Part shown: positions 10,450 to 21,488 of the stretch, piece after piece
How positions within the stretch are numbered: the first letter of the stretch is position 1
Layout: every line of letters begins with the position of its first letter
Assembly (NCBI GenBank): GCA_910574455.1
Contig: CAJSYZ010000009.1
Location: 124,001 to 188,000 of the forward strand
DNA length: 64,000 nucleotides
Source: Trichaptum fuscoviolaceum
Taxonomy: Eukaryota; Basidiomycota; Agaricomycetes; Hymenochaetales; Trichaptaceae
Direction of reading: 5' to 3'
The notes under the pieces: model-generated
What the model was told of the DNA's origin: nothing
Database searches by the model: none
Seen by the model: the letters and a program-made list of their open reading frames with translations, nothing else
Translations under genes and position numbers: made by a program

Positions 10450-12670
10450 GATTCGTGACATCATCTCAATCACCTTTTGTCAGCAGGAGGGGCATGAGTG
10501 CACTCAAGTCTCCCGCATTCTCAAAGCATTCCCGCGCGAGAACGAAGCGCCAAACGGCCAGCGCGCAGTCACCGACGGCTTTCCACCTCGTCTCCACGTC
10601 ATCTTCGGGTGTTGTGGGATCTCTAGGGTCATGTCTAGATCATTAAGCTGAAGCGCGAGGTCGAACTTATGATTGGGGTCTGTTGTAACCTGTAATGCGA
10701 GCTCCTTAAGATCTGTGAAAAGGAGAGCAATTGATTAAGTTTTGCTGTTGAATCCAATGATTCTCATAGACGTACCCCAAGCTTCTAGGAAACGTGTGAC
10801 TGTACTCCGCTGCTCTTTTGGAACAGTTGGCAGAACTTCCTCCGCAGCCTCCATATCCCCACAAAGAATAGCACTCTGATACTCGATGAGGTTCAAAGAC
10901 AGGGAGTAACCGAATACCTTAATGTCTTCATCGGCAAGATACACGCGGTTGTGAGCGGGGATGTAGCCCAGCAGGTACATTGGGCTATCATTCCATGTCA
11001 GCGAGTAGAAGTCAAGGATGAAGAGAGGAAACTTGCTTATCGAAATGGGTTACGGTCTGTGCTTCGCTGCCAATCAAGTAGTTAATCCGCTTAGCAGCAT
11101 TCGTGTGGATAAAGCAATCGCCAATCCACTTCGAGGTCTTGACGCTAAAATGTGAAGTTTAATGAATAGGACTGGCGAAAGAGAAGGCAAGAAACCTTAC
11201 CTCTCAGAAATTTCTGCAACAACGTCAAATGCCTCTTCAACACCCTCATCTCCTGTGTCTACACCGGACTCCAGCGTTGCGTTGCACGCCTCACGGTTAA
11301 AGCTCAGGACGTAGAACGAGTCGTCGGCAATGATGGCACAAGATTGCCAGATCCAGACCACGAAATCTAGATCGAACGTTAAAGAATTCCCTCGCAACTT
11401 AGAGTGGAAAGAAAGTGCTTAAGCTCTTGGCATCCGCGTCGATCCTGCGCACGATTTCACCAGACTCCCCATCCCAAAAGACAACGAAGCCGCTTCCACA
11501 AGCACCTAAGAGAGGACCGCCATGCAATCCTTCAACCGGCCATGATCCAGCACCCTCATTGCCGGACTACTCCTCTCCTTGAAGTTCTTATATACCCGCA
11601 TCTTCGTCCGCCCTTCCAGCACAGCGTCGATGTTAGAATCAGTATCCCATGCGAAGGAAGAGCCGCTGCCGAATGCCTTGTCTCTCCAGGCCAGAGCGGT
11701 GTAGATGATATACTCCCCGTCTCCGACCACGGTGATGAAGCGTCCGTTGGGAGAGTATTGAAGAGCCGTCGCGAAAATTTCTGCCGTACCGAGTTCTCGC
11801 ACAGACAGCGGTATGCGTTGTCCTTCGGGCGCTTCGTCCTCCGCAGCGCCTTGGAGATTGGCGGACAAGACTTCTGTGTTGCGAGTGTACACCAGTTTGC
11901 CTAATAGATCCATGCTGTACGAAGGCTTGTCCCGGCCAAGTTTGACCACAACTACACCTCCGTCGTACTCTACGGCAACCCCATTCCCCTGCGGTCGGAC
12001 GGTAATGCACCATGCGCGTCCAAGAGCGTAGCTCGAGGTATTTTCGAGGCGGTACGTGCCCGAGTTCCGGAGCTTAATCGTACCATCCTCCGAACAACGA
12101 TCAAGGGCAGACTAGGGTGGAATACGGGCAAACGAGACGTGGTTGGTGTGTCCCTCTAACGTCTGAACACAGGTGTTGCTGAGGTAGTCCCAGATTTAGA
12201 CAGTTCGGTCGTCACCGCTCGTGACAAGGTACAGCTTGTCACCGGATAGAAGTCGACATAGTTTACGTTGCCCTTCTGGTGTGCCTCGAGGGTGAGATTT
12301 GGCGTTGAGGAACCGAGCGACCATATCTTCACGGTGTGGTTAAGACAAGAAGAGGCGAAGGTATTGGTGTCCTCGGAGTTGAATACATGGTTCATAATGT
12401 AGTGTGTGTGTCCGTCAAATATCTTCAGAGACAATTAGACTGGGCCTAATTAGAAGCAGTGGGTGTACGCACCCGAATACACTTCCACTATCTATCCCAG
12501 TACCATGCCCTGATTGTCATATCATTGCAGCCTGTCAGCACAATGCTGAGCGTTGGGTGAGCAAAAAGACATCGAATGCTGGATGGGTCTCGAATGCAGT
12601 TACTTTCTCGTGAGTGTTAATAATTGAAGACTTAGCAACTTGAAACCCGAGGTGGCGTGACGCTGCGGAG
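10450..12670 (-). pseudogene. coatomer subunit beta' (COPI) pseudogene
   Basis: On the minus strand the reading line passes through blocks unmistakably like beta'-COP. These are a WD-repeat block (FDGHTHYIMNHVFN, HTVKIWSLGSSTPNLTLE), then VVKLGRDKPSYSMD, NGRFITVVGDGEYIIYTAL, VYKNFKE, YLLGYIPAHNRVYLAD and VLPTVPKEQRSTV. The last block is a C-terminal helical piece (LARECFENAGDLSALM). Beta'-COP is a core subunit of the COPI vesicle coat in Golgi-to-ER transport. Here the line is cut by in-frame stops (one at RTV-stop-IWDY near 12,197) and frameshifts (near 12,243 and 10,610). At least one intron remnant remains near 12,425-12,470, so it derives from genomic DNA, not from a processed transcript. 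Both termini are missing. A functional copy must exist elsewhere. Confidence 0.85.
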
Positions 12671-12789
12671 TTTAAAATTCCCGCGACGGACTTACAGTGA
12701 CGCGTCGAGAAACGTGTCCTGGCCCCCACTCTCTCTCTCCTACCACTGCCTCGTCCTCCATCCAAAAAAAATTCTCCATCCATCCACAG

Positions 12790-13890
12790 GATGGCCTTCA
12801 AATTAGTGCTTTTGTTGTTATTGGTATGTTCTCATACTCATATCATGCTTTGTGTTCTTTTTCTGATGATTTACTGGTGTGCCACCCAAGTGTGACTATA
12901 TGCGGGCTCCGAGCCCGAGTTGGAGCATACATACTACGTCACACTCAGTGCCACTGGGTGAGCCGCGTGTGCGTGGAAGGAGCCTCAACTTGAAGACAGT
13001 GTCGACGCAACAAAACCTCAAGACTTCTTGCACGTCAGTACTTGTGCTGGATGAGGCCTTTTTGTGCCACCCGAAAGGTGAGTCTAACTCTTGCTATTTC
13101 ACGGAACTAGACTGTTGACAACAGATGACGCCAAGAAGGTCGCGATCAAGCAGATGATTCCACGCGCGAGTATCGACCGAGTCGTTGATTACAGAGAAGT
13201 ACGTCCTTTCTGACCTGACTTTGCTTAAATCACCCTATTTTACCCCTCTAATAGTATCCGTCATGGACCCACACAACTTCCTCCTCATCCAAGGTCTGGT
13301 TGCCACCGGTACTTTGCTAGGAGCGACGCCCAACACAAAGAAGCTGTTCCGCATGCATGAACTCAAGTTCATCATGGCGCAACTTGTACGTCTTCCTTTT
13401 CTCCTTTCCCGTGACTAGTGACTAGTTGGATTCGCAGTGCTATGCCGTGGGCACCTTGCACAATGAGGCCGTCGTCCATCTCGACCTCAAGCCCGACAAT
13501 GTCTTCATGGATGAGCAAGGTTGGCTCGTCATCGGGGGCTTCGGCGTCGCGCACGTTTTCAAAGGATACGTGGTAAGCATTGACGAGGTACTAACTTACA
13601 ATGACTATTTTCACAGGACTAAGGGCAAGTGTGGCACGCTACATGGCACCAGATGCTCCGCGGCGACCATTACTTGTACAAGTCCGACAGTTTCTCCATT
13701 GGCATCATGTTCTTCAAGCTTGTCTTCGGCAGGGTGAGTTTCCTGCGTTCAGACTTGATGCTCTTACTGACACCGCCTTTGCGTTACTAGCTGCCTTTCC
13801 GTGGGAGGGTGGGATCGCAAGGATCTTGAAGCCAATGCACTGTATGGGAATGCGTTTGTCCCTCGATGGTTCCGCAAGCATTGACTCGTA
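12790..13890 (+). pseudogene. serine/threonine protein kinase fragments
   Basis: Kinase landmarks appear in order across several short exons: VAIKQM (13139-13156), an HxDLKPDN catalytic loop (HLDLKPDN, 13477-13500), YMAPD in place of APE near 13,640, and SDSFSIGIMFFKLVFG. GT-AG introns separate the blocks, including GTACGTCC after 13,198 and GTGAGTTT after 13,732. The metal-binding DFG is GFG (IGGFGVAH), a change that usually abolishes normal magnesium binding, and the activation segment shifts frame. The Gly-rich loop is not evident. It lies inside the TIR element, on the opposite strand to the coatomer remnant. The best reading is a dead kinase fragment; a pseudokinase gene is possible but less likely. 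Confidence 0.68.
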
Positions 13891-14352
13891 GTTCATTGAG
13901 CTCATTGATTGTCAATTGTATGTAGTTTAGTACTAATTTAATATAATATGCTTTTCAATCTATCATCCTGTGTGAAAGCAAGAAGGCCTGTAAGATTTAC
14001 ACGGGGTTTGTATCACCTTATAGTAAATATAAGTCTCATAATCCATTATAATCTCTCACAATCACATATAAGCACCATAAGTCTGGTAGCAATTATAAGC
14101 AAATACGGAGATGATAATGTCTGCAATCGATCATAAGTCTTCATAATGTAAGATAAGGGGTACAATTATTATGAAGATTATATTGCATTTCAAAGATTAC
14201 AAGGCCAGTAATCGGTTGTAATGTCCAAAAGATATTATTGGCATTGTAAGCTCATATAAGGTAGACTGCGGTTTATAGTGAATTACTTGGGAATATAAAC
14301 GGTATATGACGATTATGACGATTTTGGGGTCTTATATGCGATTACGCAGTCT

Positions 14353-14378
14353 ATAATCCGTTTCCCTTTCTCCCGATG
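14353..14378 (-). repeat. right terminal inverted repeat
   Basis: Reverse complement of the left repeat at 10023-10048 with one mismatch; it marks the right edge of the 4.36-kb element. Confidence 0.8.
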
Positions 14379-15429
14379 GAGATTCACAGATAATCATTCT
14401 AAAGCACAGTGAGATAACATGCGCAAATGTAGACATGCGCAAGTCGATGATGTCGACGATGGTTAACAGAGGAAAACGACAGCCGAAATCGGAGTCACTA
14501 AAATAGCCAAATTTGGCAATACCAGTATCCTAGTCCCACTAAAGATTAGGTTTCTCCGGCTCCGGGGTTTCAGTCGGACTGGTTTTGACAACACATCTGG
14601 ATAGCCGGCCCGTCCCGGGTGGCCCGTTTTGACTCTTCGGCCTATAGTTACCTTACTTGGGAGCAGCCAAACATCATGCGTGTCGCGGCTGTTCCTCATT
14701 GACTCAGACCATAACAACAAGAACGACTTCCCATCTCAAAGACAATGTCGACACAGCAAAATCTCAAATCAATTTCACAAGACCTCTCTAAGCAAATGTG
14801 AACACTCATGATCTGCTGCCATTTTGAATTTGCTGCTGCTATCTGCTTGCGTCGGACGAGGCCTTGTTCATGCCACCCGTATTACACGAGACCAACTTCG
14901 TGCCACCTGAAAGCGGTTTTCAACAGCGGTTGCTTCTAGTATAAACATTGTCTCGTAACATGTGCATTTAGCTCTAGCGAGGAAAATAGGGAACAGGTGA
15001 GTACATTGTTGCATAATGCATTTGCCGAGGGGAGGGATACTCTTTGTCAGACCTCTGTCGGCGTAGCCTTCTTTGTGGGAATGTCGAGCCTGCCACTCGT
15101 CAGGAGGCTGCGCCTTCCTCTGTCGGCTTGGCTCCTCGCTCTAGCACTATGGCAGGTCTGTCTCTACGTATGCTTCCCGCACATTGCCGAAGCATGCGAC
15201 ATTGACAATATACCTCATGTGAGATCACATATTCTATATACCTACGTCTCATCTGACGCCCTTATCTTACGATCAGCAAACTTCCGCTAGTATAATTTCA
15301 TTAAACGAAGCTATTTCAACTTCTTTCTTGCGTGCAATGATCCGCTCATCTTGCCAGCCTAACAGCCACTGGCACTCGGAAACTATATAGGTGTCAAGGC
15401 TTATGAATGCGTGTCCCGCTTGACGAACC
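14379..15429. other. repeat-derived stretch before subtilase 1
   Basis: The part at about 14,690-14,930 is similar to 12,960-13,080 and to 17,970-18,200 (shared motifs such as TGCGTCGGACGAGG and TGCCACCCG). It seems to be another copy of the kinase gene's 5' region. A possible hydrophobic open frame near 14,997-15,290 has no other support. No gene is called. Confidence 0.45.
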
Positions 15430-16964
15430 ATGCTGCAAAGCATATTTACATGGGTACTGCTGCTCAGCACATCTGTGAAGTTGTCTCTCTCATCGCCTGT
15501 CGAGCAGACACACTTTCCTGCCCTAGCGCCCCTCTACGTAGCTCCAGAAGGCTCGCACAATGTAATCAACAATTCCTACATCGTCATGTTCAGAGACGAT
15601 ATTCCCCCTCCGGTATTTACATCACACTTGCAATTTATTGATTACGCAAAGGAGGTGAACCCACTCCTCGGCAATGGGTCCGAGCAGAATGGGGTTGCGC
15701 ATGTCTTCGATAGCGTCATAGCAAAAGGCTACTCGGGATGGTTCTCCTCCGGGGCCATTGACCTGATCCGCGGCAGGCCAGAAGTCAAGTTCGTCGAGCA
15801 GGATCAAGTAGTATATACCACTGACATTCAGAAGAACGCACCTTGGGTTTGTTGGACGACAGACAATCCAAACATCAATACTAACTTGGAGAAATCTAGG
15901 GCCTTGCTCGTATTAACCACCGAAACAAATACGGTCAACACTGGAATCACTACACATATCCTAGAGACTCTGGGAAAGGCGTCATGGTATACGTTATAGA
16001 CTCGGGCGTAAACATCAAGCACCGCGAGTTTCAAGGACGCGCGCGCTGGGGAGCGACCTTTGTTGAGAAAGCGGCAAATGGTAGCGGCAAATTCGTGAGG
16101 CCGGTTGAGAAAGAGGGGCACAAGGACTACCTGGGTCACGGCACACATGTCGCAGGGACCATCGCATCTCGACTGTACGGCGTGGCGAAGAAGGCAGAAG
16201 TTACCTCCGTAAAGGTATTTCCTCGGAAGGGGAGCGGCCCTCAATCCATCGTATTAAAGGGGCTTGAGTGGGCCGTCAACGACGCTCATCGCCTTGCACG
16301 AACGCGGCGTGGATACAAGGGCACGGTCATCAATATGTCGCTGGGCGGAGGTTACTCACGCGCAGAAAATGAGGCCGTAGACAAAGCGGTACGAGCTGGC
16401 TTGCACGTTGTCGTCTCGGCCGGGAACAACAACAGAGACGCGTGTAAAAATTCACCAGCTTCGGCCCGTTTGCCAATCACCGTTGCAGCCAGTACGGCCG
16501 ATGACACACGGGCGAAGTTCAGTAACTACGGGAAATGTGTGGATATCTTTGCCCCGGGTACAAAAATTATAAGTTGTGGGATTGACGGTCCGGATGCCTC
16601 AGCAGTGAAGGCAGGCACTAGCATGTCAGCACCCCACGTCTCTGGACTCGTTGCGCACTTCCTTTCTATCCATCCCAGGGGCCGGGGATTCAACCCACGA
16701 ACGACAATACTCGGGTCCTACGTCGGGGCCCTGGTTGAGTTCATCCCGGAAATCTTATTAAACATATTCCCTGCGCTACCCGCATACTTTTATGTTGAAG
16801 GCCACGTTGAACAGAAGTCTCCGTTAGACAATGTATTGACACCGGCAGAAATGAAGAAAGCACTCCTTCGTATGGCGTCTAAAGGAAAAGTAACATCCTC
16901 AACACTACCCCTCGGAACACCAAATCTCATTGCATACAACAACAATAAGCATAGATGTCCATAG
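15430..16964 (+). CDS. secreted subtilase, S8A proteinase K-like (copy 1)
   Basis: Two exons, 15430-15846 and 15900-16964, joined in phase 0 by a 53-bp intron (GTTTGT...CTAAC...CTAG), give 493 residues. Residues 1-~22 are a signal peptide. Residues ~45-135 form an I9-type inhibitor propeptide (NSYIVMFRDDI ... PEVKFVEQDQ). The peptidase domain begins at GLARINHR. The catalytic triad is complete: Asp173 (VIDSG), His219 (GHGTHVAG) and Ser380 (GTSMSAPH). A segment of ~50 residues between HPRGRGFNP and LTPAEMKKAL is longer than in copy 3. It should be an extracellular endopeptidase matured by autolysis. It stands alone on the plus strand; copies 2 and 3 lie downstream on the minus strand with the intron at the same site. 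Confidence 0.88.
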
Positions 16965-18584
16965 TACTGGAGCTACGGGGATGAGAATGTAATATGAGAA
17001 GAGATGGCTATGTCAAGCTCCATGTAATAATCTTATATGTGAAGTATTTCACGTATTGATGACGGACACTGTCATGTTCATGCATGCAAGTAAGTATGAA
17101 TGATCAAAATTAAAGCCCCAAATCCCATCCCCGCGAAATAGAAAGCTGACCAAATATAGCGCAACTATTTTCTCTTTTTGTGAAAGTTTCTGAATATGCA
17201 ATTGAAATGGTGGGCGTGGAAATGCTAGGGGACCGCCATTTCAGTACCAAGTGCCAGTAATCCAATCTGCACTTGTCTGCGCTGTTCCGGTGAACATGAA
17301 TACATTACGGGCGGATGGGAGTTGATTGATGATGACACTTTTCACAATTCCCGCGTTCCGATGAGCTGTGTGATGGCTCACCTCCCTTTCGTACTTCGTT
17401 ACTCGAAATTCCCTCCCGCCTCGTTAACTTCCTTTCCTCAAGCGCTGGACCACCTGATTATACAGATGCTCCTTCCACCCTCCTTACGCGCCCATGTCCC
17501 TCGCATGAGCTGTCCAGTTATCAAGCTTGCAGGTCAGACGTGGTGCGGAAACGCTGTTTCTGACTCCGACCACTGACAGGCGGACTCGGAGGCAGGTCTT
17601 CCTTTCTCAGTTTGAGAGACAGCAGTCTTCAGTCTTCAGTCCGAACACATATGTAGAAATTCTCGTGCCGGGGATGAGGGATAAGTGCAGACGATCGCGA
17701 GTCAATGATGGTAATCGTGAAGAAACAATCGCAACAGCCGAAATACAGCAAGCCAAATAAGCACTATCGTGTGACCCTAGTTGACCCTAGCCCGGTCATG
17801 ACCCGGCCTTTATTGGCACGCTTGAGTCATGGGGCCGGGTCAATGACAGCTCATCAGTGTTGCCCGACCCGACTCGGATCCGGGTCGGTCCTCTTTGATC
17901 CTTTTAACCTTTAAGTTAACTTATTTGGGATGTCTCGTAGCCGAGCTTGGTGAAACGTCCGAAGGAGCACGCGTCAAGGCACGTCTCTTCCTAATTGACC
18001 ACAACAACAAGGACAACTTTCCAGCCTCAATACACTGTCAATGCAACAAATTCTCCAGATTCTCTGCTTTTGCAAGTCCTCAGTGAGCAATTGGAAATGC
18101 TCATACTACATTTGCTGCTACTGTTTGCTTGCATCGGACGAGGTCTTACTCATGACACCCAAATTTCTCACTACAGCCGCATTTTTCGTGGAAGCTTTTC
18201 TTTCTATACTGCCAACGACAGACGGCAGCGTTCTGGAGCGCAACGACGAGTCGGAAACTTCAAGTTATTTAAAAGGTCCTCCACACGCCGATTTTCTGGA
18301 TATTCCCCTTCGTCCTTGTCAAATTTTCTCGCTCCATGTCTTTCTATGAGCGTAAATACTCAAGGCACTTTGACTTCTACTGCCGACAGAAGACTGTCTC
18401 GACGGTGCAATGCAGATATATCCATATCAGAAGGACAACAAGTCCTTCATCTAGAATAAATTAGATCCATGGATTATACAAAGTGAGATTTTGACTCAAA
18501 CTAGGTCCAATAATTAATATGAATATCAGTGCAGTGGCAATTCAGCCAGAATGTCCAATATCTTCATCGATCCGATGTCGCACC
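16965..18584. other. intergenic region with ancestral-like repeat copy
   Basis: No gene is supported. The part from 17,600 to 17,760 resembles both flanks of the 4.36-kb TIR element joined together. The part from 17,970 to 18,200 resembles the 5' part of the kinase remnant. Near 17,790-17,890 there is a GACCCGG/CCGGGTC-rich inverted-repeat stretch. Confidence 0.45.
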
Positions 18585-20156
18585 TCATATGTCGGCCCAG
18601 ATATCACCGTCCAGATCGTGGTCAAAATTGGACATAGTGCGGTGGCTGCCATTGTTGAAGACAAGCAGATTTGGCGTATCGTTAGGCATCTTGCGCAGCT
18701 TATTGCGACTTGCCAGCCTGAGGACCGCCCTCTTGAGCCTCTCTGGCGACAGGGTCGATAATGAAATGGCGCTTTCTTCTGCTCCAGTCCCGGAATCGTA
18801 ATGGGATGAGAATATCGATTGGGGAGTCGGAAGGTTTCCAGACATAAAGACGGGCAAGGCATTGTACGCTGTAACGTACGCGGATGCGAAGAGAGAGCTC
18901 TCCTGTTCGCTAAAGGAAGGGTGGAATGTTGCGTGCGGGTATATCGACAGGAAGTACGCAAGGAGCCCTGCAACATGTGGGGTCGCCATGCTCGTTCCCG
19001 AGATCGTGTTTGTGAGTTTGTGCCTTGAGTTCCACGTACTTAAAATTTTAGTGCCGGGCGCAAACACGTCAACACATTTCCCGTGGTTACTGTAGTCTGC
19101 GACGATGTCATCTATCTCGCTGGCGCCCACGGTGATGGGCAAAGATGCAGCTGCTGGCGACCTTTTGCACGCGTCGTCATTCTCGTTCCCCGCAGCAACG
19201 GCCATATGCAGCCCGTGCTTGACTGCATTGTCCACCGCCTCGAGCTCTGACCGCGATTTCGAACCCCCGAGCGAGATGCTCGCGACGGTCCCCTTGAAGC
19301 TGGTTCTCCCATTCGCTTCCAGCTCAGTGGCGGCCAAGCCAGCGAGCCGGTGTGCATCTTTGACTGCCCATTCGAGTCCCGCCATGAAGTCGGCGCTCGA
19401 CCCGGTGCCCTTGTCTCCGATCACCTTCACGGCGATGATGTGCGCTTTCTTTGCCACACCGTATCCCCGGGACGCAATGGTACCGGCACAGTGCGTACCG
19501 TGGCCGTCCATGTCCCTGTCGCTCCAGTGACTGTTCATCGTCTTCCCCCACTTGGCTCGTCCCTGGAACTCCGGGTGGTCGATGTAGACACCCGTGTCGA
19601 GGACGTAGACTGTGACGCCTTCGCCTCCCCGGCTGTCATACAGATAATGCATCATATTCGAGAGCAGTTTATTTCGGTGTGCGATACGCGCGAGTCCCTG
19701 GAATAATCTCTTTATTCAGTGATCACCATTGGACACCGAAGCGTCAGGTCTTACCCAAGGAGGATTCTTCTGCACAGTACTGACATACATTTTTCGATCG
19801 TGCTCGACGTATTTGACTTCCGGGCGGCGACGGATCATGTCAAGGACATCGCTAGAGAATCGAGCAGCGTAGCCCTTCACGACGGTACTGTAAACCTGCT
19901 CTACGGCCGCCCCCACCTCGCCATACTCGCTAACCTCGGAGTCATGGAGCGGGTGCGCGGCATTTGCGTAGTTCAAGAAGCTCATGTGCGCAGTGAACGC
20001 GGTGTCCGGGATGTCGTCCTTGAACATGACTATGTGTGAGTTGTTGACCAGGTCTTGCGCGGGTGCTTCTGGAACGTAGTAGGGCGCGACATCGACAGGG
20101 AAGGCGAATGTTGAAGGAATAAGGAGAAACGCTGCCGCTAAGATTGAAGGCGCCAT
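18585..20156 (-). CDS. secreted subtilase, S8A proteinase K-like (copy 2)
   Basis: Two exons, 20156-19755 and 19697-18585, with a 57-bp intron (GTAAGA...TTCCAG) in phase 0, give 504 residues. The ATG at 20156 is chosen because it opens a clean signal peptide (MAPSILAAAFLLIPSTFAFP). The I9-type propeptide follows (NNSHIVMFKDDI ... PEVKYVEHD). The triad is Asp168 (VLDTG), His200 (GHGTHCAG) and Ser370 (GTSMATPH). As in copy 1, the domain carries a long insertion before the LSPERLKRAVLRLAS motif. It should be an active extracellular serine endopeptidase. It is convergent with copy 1, with 1.6 kb between the two stop codons. Confidence 0.9.
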
Positions 20157-20346
20157 TATTGACGTCGTCTCAGAAGCCTTAGTTGACAAATGTCGTGGCT
20201 GGAGATAAAATGTGAGCCTTCATTTGTACCATCATTAAATGCAAGAAGACGAGCTGAGGTGGTCGATTGGCTCTGCGGAGTTCGGGAGAAACTGAGCCCC
20301 GCGCGATGTCGTTTCTAAGCGAAGCACCGCACGAGCCCGGGCTCCT
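20157..20346. promoter_or_regulatory. upstream region of subtilase 2
   Basis: This is the 190 bp between the ATG of subtilase 2 and the small TIR element. It should contain the core promoter, but no clear TATA box is visible. The neighbouring element may therefore sit within the regulatory region. Confidence 0.3.
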
Positions 20347-21184
20347 GAAATGTCCGCTCAGGACTACCGCTGTGCCGCACAGAACGACTGCGGTACTGCG
20401 TTGAACTACCGCACGCGGGAACCAATGAGAAATGTAGAAAATGTAGAATAATGTAGAATATATAGACTTGCAACCAATCGCAATACAGGATCTTGCCAAA
20501 TCTACATAATTTTGAATGTCTGGCTGAACAATCATGATGTCAACTACCACTTTAATTTCCAATACTACCGCTTTAATTTCCAAAACTACTGCCTTGATTT
20601 CCAATACTACCGCGGTATTTCCAATACTACCGCTTTATTTCAACTACCGCATTCTTAGCACCTACGTAAGGTAAGACACCAATAAAACTCAGGCACATGC
20701 ATAGCCTTTAACTCATTTCTGTACTGCCACTCATTCATTAAGATAGTCGATGTCTGCTCAAGACCAACAACTTTGCATTTGAGTACACTGTCTTTCTGCC
20801 TTTCTGCACACTCTCGCAATGTTGCTATGTTCATTGCTTGTTATATTATTTATCAACTTGAGGACTGTCTCCACTCCAAGATAGACATTGATTGAACCTT
20901 GCTTGTTGGTGACCGGGAAAGAGAATTAACAAGTGAAGGTGTCATTGGTACCATCTAATGCAGCTCATTTGTATCTTTGATCTACTATACCATTGTCTTC
21001 TTGATGCTTCTTCTTAAAAAATATAAGCAGATAGCAAATAATACTACTACATAATTAAATTGCAGTAGAAAAGATCACTATATGCATTAACGCGGTAGTT
21101 TGACGCAGTACCGCAATAGTCCAGCGCGGTAGCGCGGTAGTCCAAAGCGGTACTAGTAGTGCGGTAGTCCAAAGCGGACATTTC
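20347..21184. mobile_element. 838-bp TIR element rich in GCGGTAGT motifs
   Basis: The ends are GAAATGTCCGCT plus GGACTACCGC at 20347-20370 and the inverse at 21161-21184, matching at 22 of 24 positions. Subterminal zones contain many ACTACCGC motifs on the left and GCGGTAGT motifs on the right, giving extended inverted symmetry. The centre is A/T-rich and non-coding. It fits a MITE-like, non-autonomous DNA transposon. No target duplication was recognised. Confidence 0.65.
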
Positions 21185-21488
21185 GACCAGCCGCGCACGA
21201 GCCTCCGAAAGCAGGCTCATTTCCTGATAGGCGGCCGAAGACGCATTGCATCCACTGTAGCATCGGAAGGGAGTTGAAAGACGAGTGCATATCGCATCCC
21301 GCTAATGCGCTTGACATGATATATCAAGAAGAAAGCCTTCGTAGGCCACAGCACTAACACAAATCCAGTAGAGGAATTATGGCAAATAACTCATATTTGT
21401 GAAGTTGTAAGTAAGACAATCTCTTTCATCGCACATCAGTGTATTGTGTCTGCTTAATACTTATATATGTAAAGGTTAAAAGATCCCA

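Larger units (their letters stand above)
10023..14378. mobile_element. 4.36-kb TIR element carrying gene fragments
   Basis: The ends are inverted repeats: CATCGGGAGAAAGGGAAAC at 10023-10041 and its reverse complement ending at 14378. They match at 25 of 26 positions over 10023-10048 and 14353-14378. About 400 bp inside each end is A/T-rich and full of GATTATAA/TTATAATC-type subterminal repeats. The interior holds a broken coatomer beta' gene (-) and a broken kinase gene (+). No transposase was seen, so it would be non-autonomous. Flanking sequence (about 9,940-10,020 and 14,390-14,500) resembles an uninterrupted stretch near 17,600-17,760, a plausible empty site. No convincing target duplication was found. 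The fragment-capture reading is an inference. Confidence 0.65.

Noticed and set aside
10450..12670. A working coatomer beta' gene with many introns
   Set aside because: In-frame stops and frameshifts fall inside conserved WD blocks where no splice sites exist, and both termini are missing.
14997..15290. A small membrane protein gene before subtilase 1
   Set aside because: The hydrophobic frame lies in repeat-derived DNA, has no splice or homology support, and could arise by chance.
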